Notes: generated by a model not told the origin, from the sequence alone. A stretch of DNA of 64,000 nt from Pedobacter metabolipauper (GCF_004362715.1 NZ_SNYC01000004.1:1240001-1304000); one strand, 5' to 3'. Positions 9,031 to 18,306 are shown, numbered from the stretch's first letter. Made by a program: numbers and translations.

Positions 9031-9804
9031 ATGCCATTGCAAGTTTTCACATTATTTGAAGGTTCCTATTCCGTTGATGCCACTAAGAAATTTGTTCCTT
9101 TTGATCCCGCAAAGGACAATCCAAAGGACCGTCCGGCATCGTTATTCATTCATGTTCAGCCCTTCCTGGTAAAGCTAAAAGATTCGCTGGTACTGATTGA
9201 TACCGGACTGGGGTACAGCAATGAAAAGGGGCAACTGATCCTTCATGAAAATATAAGGAAAGCGGGGTTTGATCCGGATGATGTAGATCTGGTACTTATG
9301 TCGCATTTACATTTTGATCATTCAGGAGGTATGGTGCACAACCAGGATGGTAAGATGGACCTGAGTTTCCCCAATGCTACCTATGTCATCCAGCGCGGAG
9401 AGTGGGAAGCTGCGTTCACCAATACCTCATCCTCTTACCGGACAGAGATCTTTGATTTTTTACAGCGAAATGCGCAGCTGCGTTTTATTGAAGATTCTGG
9501 CAGCCTGACCACTGAGATCAGCTATGAACTGACCGGAGCACACACGCCGTTTCACCAGGTATTTTTGCTGAGCGATGGTAAGGATACCATTTTCTTTGGT
9601 GGTGATGTTTTGCCAGAACCGGAAGAACTGGTTAAGAAGTTCATTGCCAAGTACGACTATGATGGCAGGAAAGCAATGGAACTGAGAGAGAAATTCGGAC
9701 AGCAGGCCGCAGCCGAAAATTGGAACTGCCTGTTTTACCACGGTAAAAGCAGAACAACGGGACACGTTACCTTAAACGATGGACAGTTTAAAATAACAGA
9801 TTAA
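9031..9804 (+). CDS. MBL-fold metallo-hydrolase
   Basis: A 257-residue cytosolic metallo-beta-lactamase-fold protein. The zinc motif SHLHFDHSGG supplies His92, His94, Asp96 and His97. Further metal ligands are in the later histidine of GAHTPFH and Asp of FFGGDVLPEP, with a closing histidine in FYHGKS. The opening strand LVLIDTGLGY is characteristic of the glyoxalase II/AHL-lactonase-like branch. The actual substrate is unknown; lactones, thioesters or phosphodiesters are all possible. Its last 4 bp overlap the stop of the convergent response regulator gene. Confidence 0.85.
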   Translation: MPLQVFTLFEGSYSVDATKKFVPFDPAKDNPKDRPASLFIHVQPFLVKLKDSLVLIDTGLGYSNEKGQLILHENIRKAGFDPDDVDLVLMSHLHFDHSGGMVHNQDGKMDLSFPNATYVIQRGEWEAAFTNTSSSYRTEIFDFLQRNAQLRFIEDSGSLTTEISYELTGAHTPFHQVFLLSDGKDTIFFGGDVLPEPEELVKKFIAKYDYDGRKAMELREKFGQQAAAENWNCLFYHGKSRTTGHVTLNDGQFKITD

Positions 9805-10202
9805 ACGTTAATCAGTCGAAGCAGTTCTGAAAGCCGTTCTATGGAAAGCGGTTTTGAAATAAAGCCTTTAATGGTTTTAAAGGTTTTGGCTTTTTCTATA
9901 TCATTTTCATAGACAGAAGAAGAGAGCATATACATCTCTGCATGCTTTGTAACATTTAGCTGATCATAGGCCTCTAAAAATTCCCAGCCATTAAGAACAG
10001 GCATATTGATGTCTATCAGCATCAGATGAGGAAACAGTTCATTGTTCTCTGAAATCTGTTTCAGGTAATCTACAGCAAGCTGTCCATTACTTTTAGAAAT
10101 CATATTGACCTGGTAACCAGTTTTTTCTACTATCTTTTTAATGATGAAAATGTTAATTTCATCATCGTCGATAACAAGAAGGTTGATTTTAGAATCTGTC
10201 AT
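9801..10202 (-). CDS. Stand-alone response regulator receiver protein
   Basis: A 133-residue CheY-like single receiver domain with no output domain. The acidic pocket is Asp12-Asp14 (VIDDDE), the phospho-acceptor is Asp64 in LIDINMPVLNG, the switch Ser is near 94 (MLSSS), and the conserved Lys-Pro is at 117-118 (SKP). It probably signals by protein contact, for example with a hybrid kinase; no kinase gene is nearby. It is convergent with the MBL hydrolase gene, sharing 4 bp, and follows the YceI gene on the same strand but is separated from it by the YceI terminator. Confidence 0.9.
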   Translation of the reverse strand: MTDSKINLLVIDDDEINIFIIKKIVEKTGYQVNMISKSNGQLAVDYLKQISENNELFPHLMLIDINMPVLNGWEFLEAYDQLNVTKHAEMYMLSSSVYENDIEKAKTFKTIKGFISKPLSIERLSELLRLINV

Positions 10203-10280
10203 AATTTAGCGAGGAATATTCTATACGCCTAAGATATTAAAATATATATAAATGTTTAAACTCCCAGTTTAATAAAGTGC

Positions 10281-10314
10281 AAAAAAAAGGCCATTATTTA
10301 ATATAATGGCCTTT
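10281..10314 (-). terminator. Intrinsic terminator after the YceI gene
   Basis: AAAGGCCATTAT (10286-10297) pairs with ATAATGGCCTTT (10303-10314) across a 5-base loop, a perfect 12-bp stem. On the minus strand it is followed by a run of eight T, right after the YceI stop. Confidence 0.85.
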
Positions 10315-10331
10315 CTCAATAAAAATATTAT

Positions 10332-10916
10332 TTATTTCTTAGCTACTAACTTAATGGCCAATTCGAACTCGTCGTAGATCATTTTGTCGCCCACATCAGG
10401 AAACATGCCTTTAGATCTGTATTTGATGCCGTATTTTGTACGGTCAACGATTACTTTTTCCGCTGTTGCTGTAACTGTACCATCTGCATTCCAAACAATT
10501 GTTGCCGGGAACGTAACTGGATTACTTACTCCTTTAATGGTTAGATCGCCTGTAACATTTACGATATTACCGCTTCCGCTCACAATTTTCCTGATTGCAA
10601 AAGTAGACGCTGCAAATTTATCAGCACCAAAAAAATCGTCAGCTTTTAAATGTTTTTCCAGATTTGCGCTTTTATCAGCGTCCTTGATTGTAGTCATGTT
10701 GATGGCAAAGTTGCCACCTGTTAACTTTTTGCCATCAAACAACAATTCTCCGGATTGAAGGTCGATCGTTCCATTATGGCTTCCGGTTAGTTTTTTGCCT
10801 ACCCAGGTTAATGTTGATTTTTCAGTATCTACTTTGTAAGAAACCGGTTTGGCCTTGAAAGCCGAAGTGGCAGCTACAATCAGTAGTAAGGCCAGTGATG
10901 TGATTTTTAATTTCAT
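10332..10916 (-). CDS. YceI family periplasmic lipid-binding protein
   Basis: A 194-residue protein with a clear signal peptide (residues 1-21) and a YceI-type lipocalin-like beta barrel. Recognisable family elements are VDTEKSTLTWVGKKLTGSHNG at the start of the mature part, the FFGADKFAASTF strand, the TGDLTIKGVSNPVTFP motif and the closing VDRTKYGIKYRSK. The fold binds polyprenoid or amphiphilic lipids in an elongated cavity; the physiological ligand is unknown. It lies between gcvP upstream and the response regulator downstream but is isolated from both by strong hairpins, so it is likely monocistronic. Confidence 0.9.
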   Translation of the reverse strand: MKLKITSLALLLIVAATSAFKAKPVSYKVDTEKSTLTWVGKKLTGSHNGTIDLQSGELLFDGKKLTGGNFAINMTTIKDADKSANLEKHLKADDFFGADKFAASTFAIRKIVSGSGNIVNVTGDLTIKGVSNPVTFPATIVWNADGTVTATAEKVIVDRTKYGIKYRSKGMFPDVGDKMIYDEFELAIKLVAKK

Positions 10917-10946
10917 TTTTAGTGGTTTGTTTAGTGCCGGTAATTT

Positions 10947-10987
10947 AACCTTTTGCTGTATTTAGAAGATAAATATAGCAAAAGGTT
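10947..10987 (-). terminator. Long inverted repeat between gcvP and the YceI gene
   Basis: The arm at 10947-10964 pairs with 10970-10987 over 18 bp with one G-T pair and a GAAGA loop. It starts 16 bp after the gcvP stop and ends in TTAAATT on the minus strand. Terminator is the simplest reading; the T-tract is weak. Confidence 0.6.
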
Positions 10988-11002
10988 TAAGTAAAAAAAT
11001 AA

Positions 11003-13885
11003 TTACGATACGGCTTCTTCCATATAGCTTTCAATCGGAGGGCAGGCGCATACCAAAGATCTGTCGCCAAATGAATCATTAACCCTTCCAACCGATGGCC
11101 AGAATTTATAAGCAGCCACATAAGGAAGCGGGAATGCAGCAGTTTGTCTGCTATATCCATGTTCCCAGGCATCACCCGTAACCACTGCAGCCGTGTGCGG
11201 TGCATTTTTTAACGGGTTATCTGTTCTGTCCAGCTCGCCATTTTCAACGGCTGTAATTTCCTTTTTAATCGCAATCAGTGCATCACAGAAACGGTCAAGC
11301 TCATGCTTAGGCTCACTTTCCGTTGGCTCAACCATTAAGGTTCCTGCAACAGGGAAAGATACCGTAGGTGCGTGGAAGCCATAATCCATTAAACGCTTGG
11401 CAATGTCAACCACCTCAATTCCGAAGTTTTTGAAGCTGCGGCAATCCAGGATCATTTCGTGTGCACAGCGTCCGTTTACTCCAGAATAGAGAACAGGATA
11501 GTGTTCTTCCAGGCGGGCTTTCATGTAATTGGCATTTAAGATCGCATAACGGGTTGCATTGGTTAATCCTTCAGCACCCATCATCGCGATGTACGCATGA
11601 GAAATGATCAGGATCGATGCAGAACCCCATGGTGCAGAAGATACTGCAGGAATAGACTTGTCGTTGTTAATATCTACCACAGCGTGACCAGGAAGGTAAG
11701 GAACCAGGTGTTTGGCAACACCGATCGGACCCATACCAGGACCACCGCCGCCGTGAGGGATACAGAATGTTTTGTGTAAGTTAAGGTGACAAACGTCTGC
11801 ACCAATATTCGCCGGACTGGTTAACCCAACCTGTGCGTTCATGTTTGCGCCATCCATATAAACCTGTCCGCCATTCTCATGAATGATGGTACAGATGTCG
11901 ATGATGCTTTCTTCAAATACCCCGTGTGTAGATGGGTAGGTTACCATCAGGCAGGAAAGGTTGGCTGCATGTTCTTCAGCTTTAGCTTTCAAATCATCCA
12001 CATCAATATTTCCATTCTCCAATGATTTAACCACAACGATCTTCATGCCTGCCATTGCAGCAGATGCAGGGTTTGTTCCATGTGCAGAAGAAGGGATCAA
12101 AGCGATGTTACGGTGATCGTCGCCACGGTCCTGGTGGTATGCACGGATCACCATTAAGCCTGCATATTCACCCTGGGCACCAGCATTAGGCTGTAAGCTC
12201 ATGGCAGCAAAGCCAGTGATCTCGCTCAACCAGCGGTCAAGCTCATTAAATACGGTATAGTAACCGGCAACCTGATCAGCAGGGGCAAAGGGGTGTACCT
12301 TTCCAAACTCAGGCCAGGTAACCGGGATCATCTCTGTAGTTGCGTTCAGTTTCATGGTACATGAACCCAGGGCAATCATTGAGTGACAAAGCGAAAGGTC
12401 TTTTGCTTCCAGTGATTTGATGTAACGCAGCATTTCATGCTCTGAATGGTGCGCATTAAATACCGGGTGCGTTAAATAAGCAGAGGTACGCTGCAATGCT
12501 GCAGGGATCACAGTTTCTACATTTTTATCATCAGCCAGTTCAACCGCATCGGCAGCAATAGCTTTCACTTTAGAGAAGATGCGGGTTAAGGTTTTAATGT
12601 CATTGAATGAAGTGGTTTCATCTAATGCAATCGTAACTATGCTGCCTGAATAGTTCAGGTTAATCTCATTATCGATACATTCCCTGTGGATAGAATCGGC
12701 AAGGTCGCCAAGATCTACACGGATGGTATCAAAATATGCACTGTTCAATGGGGTGTAACCTGCTTTTTCTAAAGATTTAGAAAGGGTAACCGCCAAACCG
12801 TGTGTACGTTCTGCAATTAACTTTAATCCTTTCGGTCCGTGGTAAACGGCGTAGAAACCGGCCATAATAGCTAGTAAGGCTTGTGCTGTACAGATATTGG
12901 AAGTTGCCTTATCCCTGCGGATGTGCTGCTCCCTGGTTTGCAAGGCCATACGCAAGGCGTAATTGTTGTTGCTGTCTATGGTTACACCAATGATCCGTCC
13001 GGGAATAGAGCGTTTGTATTCGTCTTTAGTTGCAAAATAGGCTGCGTGCGGCCCGCCAAATCCCATCGGAACACCAAAACGTTGTGTGGTACCCACCACA
13101 ATGTCAGCACCCCATTCTCCCGGAGGAGTTAATAAGGTTAAGCTAAGCAGGTCGGCAACAACAGTTACCTTAACATTTTTCTCATGTGCTTCTTTGGCGA
13201 AGCCGGTATAATCAAATACTTCTCCGGTTCCGGCAGGGTATTGGATGATGGCACCGAAAAACTCATCAGTAAGAACAGCCGACTGGTGGTCACCGATCAC
13301 AAGCTCAATACCAAATGGATTTGCACGTGTTTTTAAAATATCTATGGTTTGCGGGAACAGCAATTCCGATACAAAGAATTTTTTAGCTTGCTGGTTCTTG
13401 CGCAAGCTGAACTGCATGAACATGGCTTCAGCAGCAGCAGTACCTTCATCAAGAAGGGATGCATTTGCTATTTCCATACCGGTAAGGTCAATGACCATGG
13501 TTTGGAAATTTAACAGGGCTTGTAAGCGGCCCTGGGCAATTTCTGCCTGGTATGGCGTATATTGTGTATACCATCCTGGATTTTCCATTACATTACGCAG
13601 AATTACTCCCGGTGTGATGGTGTCATAATAACCCTGGCCGATATAAGATTTGAATACTTTGTTTAAAGAAGCAGTTTGTTTTAAGCTGCTCAGGTAATCT
13701 GTTTCAGATTTAGCCTTTGGTAAGTTTAAAGGTTGTTTTAACCTGATCTTTTGAGGAACAGTCTGTTCAATCAGCTCATCTACAGAACTAACGCCAAGCG
13801 TAGTTAACATCGCGTTCGTGTCATCAGTATTGGGCGCAATATGACGGTCTTTAAAGTCTTCTTGGTAATGAATGTTTAAGCTCAT
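11003..13885 (-). CDS. gcvP: Glycine dehydrogenase (decarboxylating), GcvP
   Basis: The P-protein of the glycine cleavage system: PLP-dependent decarboxylation of glycine and transfer of the aminomethyl group to lipoyl-GcvH. With the start at 13885 the protein has 960 residues, the usual length of the fused bacterial form, beginning [19 protein letters not shown] is held by Lys705 in [14 protein letters not shown], and the glycine-rich loop follows directly. An in-frame start at 13972 adds 29 non-homologous-looking residues and would overlap the -7 element at 13909-13916, so it is rejected. GcvH and GcvT are not in the window. A long hairpin follows the gene. Confidence 0.96.
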   Translation of the reverse strand: MSLNIHYQEDFKDRHIAPNTDDTNAMLTTLGVSSVDELIEQTVPQKIRLKQPLNLPKAKSETDYLSSLKQTASLNKVFKSYIGQGYYDTITPGVILRNVMENPGWYTQYTPYQAEIAQGRLQALLNFQTMVIDLTGMEIANASLLDEGTAAAEAMFMQFSLRKNQQAKKFFVSELLFPQTIDILKTRANPFGIELVIGDHQSAVLTDEFFGAIIQYPAGTGEVFDYTGFAKEAHEKNVKVTVVADLLSLTLLTPPGEWGADIVVGTTQRFGVPMGFGGPHAAYFATKDEYKRSIPGRIIGVTIDSNNNYALRMALQTREQHIRRDKATSNICTAQALLAIMAGFYAVYHGPKGLKLIAERTHGLAVTLSKSLEKAGYTPLNSAYFDTIRVDLGDLADSIHRECIDNEINLNYSGSIVTIALDETTSFNDIKTLTRIFSKVKAIAADAVELADDKNVETVIPAALQRTSAYLTHPVFNAHHSEHEMLRYIKSLEAKDLSLCHSMIALGSCTMKLNATTEMIPVTWPEFGKVHPFAPADQVAGYYTVFNELDRWLSEITGFAAMSLQPNAGAQGEYAGLMVIRAYHQDRGDDHRNIALIPSSAHGTNPASAAMAGMKIVVVKSLENGNIDVDDLKAKAEEHAANLSCLMVTYPSTHGVFEESIIDICTIIHENGGQVYMDGANMNAQVGLTSPANIGADVCHLNLHKTFCIPHGGGGPGMGPIGVAKHLVPYLPGHAVVDINNDKSIPAVSSAPWGSASILIISHAYIAMMGAEGLTNATRYAILNANYMKARLEEHYPVLYSGVNGRCAHEMILDCRSFKNFGIEVVDIAKRLMDYGFHAPTVSFPVAGTLMVEPTESEPKHELDRFCDALIAIKKEITAVENGELDRTDNPLKNAPHTAAVVTGDAWEHGYSRQTAAFPLPYVAAYKFWPSVGRVNDSFGDRSLVCACPPIESYMEEAVS

Positions 13886-13908
13886 GAATTCTTTGTATAA
13901 AAGTTGCG

Positions 13909-13916
13909 CAAAGGTA
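13909..13916 (-). promoter_or_regulatory. -7 element of the gcvP promoter
   Basis: On the minus strand this reads TACCTTTG, an exact TAnnTTTG match, 23 bp before the ATG at 13885. It implies a short leader and supports the shorter gcvP start. A convincing -33 TTTG was not seen. Confidence 0.45.
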
Positions 13917-14014
13917 ATAAAAATACACTTATTTAGTATCCCCGGAGCGTCTGTTTTTTGCAGTGCCCTCAATAAATCTTACCGGCTGATCTTTCAGCTA
14001 ATTATGACGCTTAT

Positions 14015-14734
14015 TTAGTGCTTTAACTGGTGCAGGTACCGTTGTATGGTGTTCTCGAGTCCGAGGTAAAGGGCATCGCTGACCAGGGCATGTCCAATGC
14101 TCACTTCCAGTAGTCCCGGAATGCTTTCAGAGAAGTACTTCAGGTTGTGCAGGTCCAGATCATGACCTGCATTAATACCCAGTCCAATCTCATGTGCTTT
14201 ATGCGCTGCGGCCACATAAGGAACGATTGCCTTTTCCCTGTTGTCGTAATAATTGTGGGCATAAGCTTCGGTATAAAGCTCTATGCGGTCGGTTCCGCTT
14301 TCTGCTGCGGCCTTTACCATTTCAACTACGGGATCTACAAATATAGAGACACGGATACCGGCAGCCTGAAAAAGAGCTACCATCTCTTTCAGGTAATCTT
14401 TATGCTTAATGGTATCCCAGCCATGGTTGGAAGTGATCTGCCCGTCTGCATCAGGTACCAGGGTAACTTGCGCAGGTTTGCTGGCAAGCACGAGATCTAC
14501 AAACTTCTGTTCCCTGCAGTTTCCTTCAATGTTGAATTCTGTAGCAATCATAGCTTTGAGGTCAAACACATCCTGGTAACGGATATGCCTTTCATCGGGA
14601 CGCGGATGCACCGTGATCCCTTCCGCACCAAAGCGTTCGCAATCCAAAGCTACTTTTACCAGGTCCGGATTGTTGCCTCCACGGCTGTTGCGCAGGGTCG
14701 CTATTTTATTGATGTTTACTGAAAGTTTTGCCAT
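14015..14734 (-). CDS. pdxJ: Pyridoxine 5'-phosphate synthase PdxJ
   Basis: A 239-residue TIM-barrel enzyme that condenses 1-deoxyxylulose 5-phosphate with aminoacetone 3-phosphate, the ring-closing step of DXP-dependent vitamin B6 synthesis. The start [16 protein letters not shown] carries the conserved Asn and Arg of the phosphate site. HPRPDERHI contains the catalytic His/Glu region, and [12 protein letters not shown] and [12 protein letters not shown] are the C-terminal phosphate-binding motifs. Length is standard. It is followed 42 bp downstream by the gcvP promoter region, not cotranscribed with any obvious B6 gene. A phased repeat cluster lies 150-210 bp upstream. Confidence 0.95.
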   Translation of the reverse strand: MAKLSVNINKIATLRNSRGGNNPDLVKVALDCERFGAEGITVHPRPDERHIRYQDVFDLKAMIATEFNIEGNCREQKFVDLVLASKPAQVTLVPDADGQITSNHGWDTIKHKDYLKEMVALFQAAGIRVSIFVDPVVEMVKAAAESGTDRIELYTEAYAHNYYDNREKAIVPYVAAAHKAHEIGLGINAGHDLDLHNLKYFSESIPGLLEVSIGHALVSDALYLGLENTIQRYLHQLKH

Positions 14735-14882
14735 GGCTCAAAGATAATTATTTTTTATAACGGTATTTTCCAAAAAATCGTGTTAAAAAATGATTGGACT
14801 ATATCGGAACGCGTCTGGTTTGTGCTTAACTTAAACGATATTTTCCGAAGATGGATCTGCGATGGTTCCGCACTGGTATTGT

Positions 14883-14943
14883 GGTCTTAGACCATAAATA
14901 GACCTCTGATAGACCGCTAAACCACCGGTGATAGAGCGCTAAA
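14883..14943. repeat. 11-bp-phased GGTCTA/TAGACC repeats upstream of pdxJ
   Basis: TTAGACC begins at 14887, ATAGACC at 14898 and at 14909, and the variant ATAGAGC at 14931, giving steps of 11, 11 and 22 bp. GGTCTTAGACC (14883-14893) is a perfect inverted repeat around a central T, and TGATAGAxCGCTAAA occurs twice 22 bp apart (14907 and 14929). About one helical turn of spacing suggests a protein-binding array on one DNA face. Confidence 0.5.
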
Positions 14944-15049
14944 AGGCATTTAACTGACAGGTAATTAACCGGTTGAAGATCCTGCCGTAAATTTGCCATG
15001 TAGTTTTCTGTTTGTGAGCTGGTATGCCGGGTATTAGAAGATCTAAGCC

Positions 15050-15088
15050 AAAAAAAATGAGGATGTCCTTTGGGGATATCCTCATTTT
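15050..15088 (-). terminator. Intrinsic terminator of ahcY
   Basis: The arm at 15054-15068 pairs with 15074-15088: a 15-bp stem with one G-T pair and a 5-base loop. On the minus strand it is followed by eight T, 42 bp after the ahcY stop. A textbook intrinsic terminator. Confidence 0.9.
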
Positions 15089-15129
15089 AAATTTATAAGC
15101 CTTGATGATCAAAGCTCATGTAGGTTATT

Positions 15130-16446
15130 CTAGTATCTGTAGGCTTCCGGTTTAAACGGACCTTCTACAGGAACACCAATGTATTCTGCCTGGTGATTGT
15201 CTAAAACGTCAAGTTCTACGCCAATTTTAGCTAAGTGTAAACGGGCTACTTTCTCATCCAGGTATTTAGGAAGAACATATACTTTATTCTCGTATTTATC
15301 GGTGTTGGTCCAAAGTTCTAACTGAGCTAAAGTTTGGTTGGTAAAAGAAGCCGACATTACAAAACTTGGGTGTCCTGTTGCACAGCCTAAGTTTACCAGG
15401 CGGCCTTCAGCCAATAGGATGATGTCTTTACCGTCAATGGTATATTTATCTACCTGAGGTTTGATCTCTATTTTAGTATCTCCGTAGTTTGTATTTAACC
15501 AGGCTACGTCGATCTCATTGTCAAAGTGACCAATGTTACAAACGATTGCTTTGTCTTTCATAGATTTGAAGTGTTCTGCACGAACAATATCACAGTTACC
15601 GGTAGTGGTTACAATGATATCTGCTTCTTTAACGGCAGTAGCAAATTTCTTTACTTCATAACCTTCCATTGCAGCCTGCAATGCACAGATCGGATCAATT
15701 TCAGAAACGATTACACGTACACCTTGTGAGCTTAAAGATTCAGCAGAGCCTTTACCTACATCACCGTAACCGGCAACAACAGCAACTTTACCAGCCATCA
15801 TGATGTCGGTAGCGCGACGGATCGCATCAACCAACGATTCACGGCAACCGTATTTGTTGTCAAATTTAGATTTGGTAACTGAGTCGTTTACGTTGATTGC
15901 AGGTAAATGCAAGGTGCCGTTTTTCATGCGCTCATATAAACGGTGAACACCGGTAGTGGTTTCTTCAGATAAACCTTTGATCGCTGCAATCAGCTCAGGA
16001 TATTTATCGAAAACCATGTTGGTTAAATCACCACCATCATCAAGGATCATGTTTAATGGTTGTTGCTCCGGACCGAAGTGTAAAGTTTGCTCAATACACC
16101 AGTCGAAACTAGCCTCGTCTAAACCTTTCCAGGCATACACCTGGATACCTGCAGCAGCAATGGCAGCAGCAGCATGGTCCTGGGTTGAAAATATATTACA
16201 TGATGACCAGGTAACTTCAGCACCCAGCTCTACTAAGGTTTCAATTAAAACTGCAGTTTGGATGGTCATATGCAGACAGCCTGCAATACGCGCACCTTTT
16301 AATGGTTTTGAAGGACCGAATTCTTCACGCAATGACATTAAGCCCGGCATTTCTGCTTCAGCTAATCCAATCTCTTTGCGGCCCCATTCTGCCAGTGAAA
16401 TGTCCTTAACTTTGTAAGGAACGTAAGTTGTCTCTACTGATGACAT
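15130..16446 (-). CDS. ahcY: S-adenosylhomocysteine hydrolase
   Basis: A 438-residue enzyme that splits S-adenosylhomocysteine to adenosine and homocysteine, relieving product inhibition of methyltransferases. The NAD+ site is the Rossmann motif GYGDVGKG at 226-232. [15 protein letters not shown] and the [15 protein letters not shown] segment form the substrate pocket, and the C-terminus PFKPEAYRY is the signature tail that contacts the NAD of the neighbouring subunit. Length is standard for the bacterial type. It is monocistronic, with a well-matched promoter at 16548-16579 giving a leader near 95 nt and a strong terminator after it. Confidence 0.97.
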   Translation of the reverse strand: MSSVETTYVPYKVKDISLAEWGRKEIGLAEAEMPGLMSLREEFGPSKPLKGARIAGCLHMTIQTAVLIETLVELGAEVTWSSCNIFSTQDHAAAAIAAAGIQVYAWKGLDEASFDWCIEQTLHFGPEQQPLNMILDDGGDLTNMVFDKYPELIAAIKGLSEETTTGVHRLYERMKNGTLHLPAINVNDSVTKSKFDNKYGCRESLVDAIRRATDIMMAGKVAVVAGYGDVGKGSAESLSSQGVRVIVSEIDPICALQAAMEGYEVKKFATAVKEADIIVTTTGNCDIVRAEHFKSMKDKAIVCNIGHFDNEIDVAWLNTNYGDTKIEIKPQVDKYTIDGKDIILLAEGRLVNLGCATGHPSFVMSASFTNQTLAQLELWTNTDKYENKVYVLPKYLDEKVARLHLAKIGVELDVLDNHQAEYIGVPVEGPFKPEAYRY

Positions 16447-16547
16447 ATTGTTATTTTTTAAGTGTTTATTTTCAGTTGCTTATGTGCTTTTAAAATTGAC
16501 TTTTACGCCATTGGCACAATTCATTGAATCATTCTGATTTTCTTCTG

Positions 16548-16579
16548 CAAAAGTAGGCAATAGTTTAACCAAATTCAAA
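16548..16579 (-). promoter_or_regulatory. ahcY promoter (Bacteroidota -33/-7 type)
   Basis: On the minus strand TTTG (16579-16576), a 20-bp spacer and TACTTTTG (16555-16548) match TTTG-N19-21-TAnnTTTG in full. Transcription would start near 16541, about 95 bp before the ATG. Confidence 0.7.
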
Positions 16580-16686
16580 AGTGAAATAAAAGACGGTCTT
16601 TATAATGGCTAAATTCTGCAATATTGATGTCATGGTTGTTTTGTGAAATTTTAATTAAGTTTACCAGAACCAACAAACAAATATTA

Positions 16687-17277
16687 ATGCGACAACTTTC
16701 AGAATGGTGGGAACAATCTAAGTTTTTAAACAACCTGATACCCGGCCTATATACATCATTGATTTTTTTATTAATGCTTTACTTCCTTAAACCGAGATTA
16801 AAGATCGGGAATAAAATAGCTTTGGAACTTTTTCCAAACGACCCGGCAGGCCAAACTCACCTTTATTCATTTAAAGTCATTAACAAATCCTTGTTTTTTA
16901 AAGTTTACGACCTGCACATTTGTGCCTGGGTTTCTAAAATAGAACCCTCCGTTAATGCAGATGACGTTTCCTATCAACCCATAAAAATAAGGAAGCAGTT
17001 TCAATGGGTCATACACAGGTTGTACGCCGGGCATTTTTTTCAAAAATTCTTAGCTAAAGATCAAAGGCTGGAAAGACGTACGGATTATGCCGCGCAATTC
17101 TCTACCTTTGAAGACATTAGGGGCATGATCGCTAATGGGCATTTTATTACAGTGGAGATATTAGCTAAACATTCGTTGACAGGATTTACAAGAGTAATCA
17201 CGAAGAAATATAAACATGTGAGCGATATCATAACAGGCACTTACTACAGCGGGAACTCTTGTGAAATAAAACCTTAA
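16687..17277 (+). CDS. Hypothetical membrane-anchored protein
   Basis: A 196-residue protein that I do not recognise with certainty. One transmembrane segment lies at about residues 17-35 (IPGLYTSLIFLLMLYFL), followed by a soluble domain of about 155 residues with beta-rich appearance. Segments such as YSFKVINKSLFFKVYDLHI and KHSLTGFTRVITKKYKH recall the cytoplasmic immunoglobulin-like domain of inward-rectifier K+ channels, but no pore helix or selectivity filter (GYG) is present, so that is a hint only. The ATG at 16687 is chosen because the upstream in-frame starts (TTG 16624, ATG 16627) add a poor-looking 20-residue extension. It is divergent from ahcY. Confidence 0.6.
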   Translation: MRQLSEWWEQSKFLNNLIPGLYTSLIFLLMLYFLKPRLKIGNKIALELFPNDPAGQTHLYSFKVINKSLFFKVYDLHICAWVSKIEPSVNADDVSYQPIKIRKQFQWVIHRLYAGHFFQKFLAKDQRLERRTDYAAQFSTFEDIRGMIANGHFITVEILAKHSLTGFTRVITKKYKHVSDIITGTYYSGNSCEIKP

Positions 17278-17300
17278 CAAACATATTTTACTTAATTATG

Positions 17301-17331
17301 TTGCATAAGTAAATAAGAAATGATATCTTTA
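17301..17331 (+). promoter_or_regulatory. Promoter of the candidate small RNA
   Basis: TTG (17301-17303), a 20-bp spacer and TATCTTTA (17324-17331) match the Bacteroidota TTTG/TAnnTTTG promoter at all but the last -7 base and the first -33 base. It lies directly upstream of the hairpin-terminator unit. Confidence 0.5.
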
Positions 17332-17337
17332 ACATAA

Positions 17338-17452
17338 GAACACAAAAATTAACCAAACTATGGACATCATTGTAAAATAAGTTCCTAAACTCAATAGTTG
17401 AGTTTGGTCAACCAAAAGATATTACTTAAGCCCTTTCGTTAGGGCTTTTTTT
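17338..17452 (+). ncRNA. Candidate ~115-nt small RNA (or micro-ORF transcript)
   Basis: A complete short transcription unit lies in a 386-bp gene-free region: promoter at 17301-17331, predicted start near 17338, and an intrinsic terminator ending at 17452. Inside are three pairings that share bases and so exclude each other: CCAAACT (17353-17359) with AGTTTGG (17401-17407); AAACTCAA (17387-17394) with TTGAGTTT (17398-17405); and TTTGG (17403-17407) with CCAAA (17412-17416). A six-codon ORF ATG-TAA (17360-17380, encoding MDIIVK) sits between them. I do not recognise a known RNA family; it could be an sRNA, a leader-type element or a micro-peptide mRNA. Nothing is seen from 17453 to 17596. Confidence 0.5.
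17428..17452 (+). terminator. Intrinsic terminator of the candidate small RNA
   Basis: AAGCCCT (17428-17434) pairs with AGGGCTT (17441-17447) across TTCGTT, followed by TTTTT. No annotated gene lies on + between this and 17277, so it appears to serve the small RNA. Confidence 0.85.
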
Positions 17453-17596
17453 GTGCACATTTGATTCTGTATCTTCACACCCGGCATCTTGTATTGGAGT
17501 TTATCGGTCACTTTGGATCAATAGATTATTCTACTGCCAACTATATGATACCAAAGTAATTTAAAGGTCAAAACTATCACATTGCAACTGTATTGC

Positions 17597-17627
17597 TTTG
17601 ATGCTATCTATTGACGCTGTACATTTG
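17597..17627 (+). promoter_or_regulatory. Promoter of the bacilliredoxin gene
   Basis: TTTG (17597-17600), a 19-bp spacer and TACATTTG (17620-17627) give a full match to the Bacteroidota TTTG-N19-TAnnTTTG promoter. The ATG at 17664 follows by 36 bp, so the leader is about 30 nt. Confidence 0.75.
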
Positions 17628-17663
17628 TAAACTGAAAAAAGAAATATTAAAGAATTTAAGCAT

Positions 17664-18074
17664 ATGTATCCAGAATATTTAGTTGAACCCATGCGTGCAG
17701 AACTTACTAAAGTAGGTTTTGAAGAATTAAAAACTGCAGAAGATGTTGATCAGGCCATCAGCACTGAAGGAACTGTATTTGTAGTGGTAAATTCTGTATG
17801 CGGTTGCGCAGCAGCAAATGCACGCCCGGCAGCACGTTTAGCTGCATCAAATGAAAAACATCCTGATAAATTGGTAACTGTTTTTGCTGGTATGGAAAAA
17901 GAAGCAGTAGACAGGGCAAGAGGTTATATGATGCCTTTCCCTCCGTCATCTCCTTCAATGGCATTATTTAAAGATGGTAAATTGGTTCACATGATCGAAC
18001 GCCATCAAATTGAAGGCCGCCCGGCACAAATGATTGCCGACAGCCTGATGGGTGCTTTTGACCAGTACTGCTAG
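17664..18074 (+). CDS. BrxA/BrxB-type bacilliredoxin (YphP/YqiW family)
   Basis: A 136-residue thioredoxin-fold protein of the YphP/YqiW family. The active site is the CGC motif, Cys46-Gly47-Cys48, in NSVCGCAAANARPAA, exactly where the family has it. FAGMEKEAVDRARGYM and MPFPPSSPSMALFKDGKLVHMIERHQIEGR are the other diagnostic blocks. In Firmicutes these proteins remove bacillithiol from S-bacillithiolated proteins; whether this strain makes bacillithiol cannot be judged from the window. The gene has its own complete promoter and a strong terminator, so it is monocistronic. Confidence 0.92.
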   Translation: MYPEYLVEPMRAELTKVGFEELKTAEDVDQAISTEGTVFVVVNSVCGCAAANARPAARLAASNEKHPDKLVTVFAGMEKEAVDRARGYMMPFPPSSPSMALFKDGKLVHMIERHQIEGRPAQMIADSLMGAFDQYC

Positions 18075-18093
18075 TCAGATAAAAAATACACAG

Positions 18094-18124
18094 AAGGAGT
18101 TGCCATACCGCAGCTCCTTTTTTT
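18094..18124 (+). terminator. Intrinsic terminator of the bacilliredoxin gene
   Basis: AAGGAGTTGC (18094-18103) pairs with GCAGCTCCTT (18110-18119), one T-G pair and a 6-base loop, followed by TTTTT. It starts 20 bp after the stop codon. Confidence 0.88.
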
Positions 18125-18306
18125 ATGCCCGCAATTTTATGAAACAATCAGGCAGGGGATAATCCGGATCATAGCCTGAATATTGGTTAACACAAACACA
18201 TACAAGGCGTAACCCAATGATGGACAATACGCCCCCATAAGTAACAATCTTAAAGCATTATACAGAATCACTGGTTTTAATTGGATATTTAGATCACCAA
18301 CAAACC

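Larger units (their letters stand above)
14735..15129. other. 395-bp gene-free region between ahcY and pdxJ
   Basis: No protein-coding stretch with family-like sequence is visible. It holds the ahcY terminator at its right end (15050-15088) and a cluster of phased GGTCTA repeats (14883-14943). The rest, 14747-14880 and 14950-15045, shows no clear element. Confidence 0.6.

Noticed and set aside
13886-13972. In-frame extension of gcvP to a start at 13972
   Set aside because: The extra 29 residues do not look like P-protein sequence and would cover the promoter -7 element at 13909-13916.
14147-14722. 191-residue open frame antisense to pdxJ
   Set aside because: A shadow of a conserved housekeeping gene; composition is not protein-like.
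14739-14746. CAAAGATA (minus-strand TATCTTTG) just upstream of pdxJ as a promoter
   Set aside because: It is only 4 bp from the ATG and has no correctly spaced -33 element, so transcription would begin at or inside the start codon.
16624-16686. Upstream starts TTG 16624 and ATG 16627 for the hypothetical membrane protein
   Set aside because: They add an unlikely 20-residue stretch before the well-formed N-terminus at 16687.
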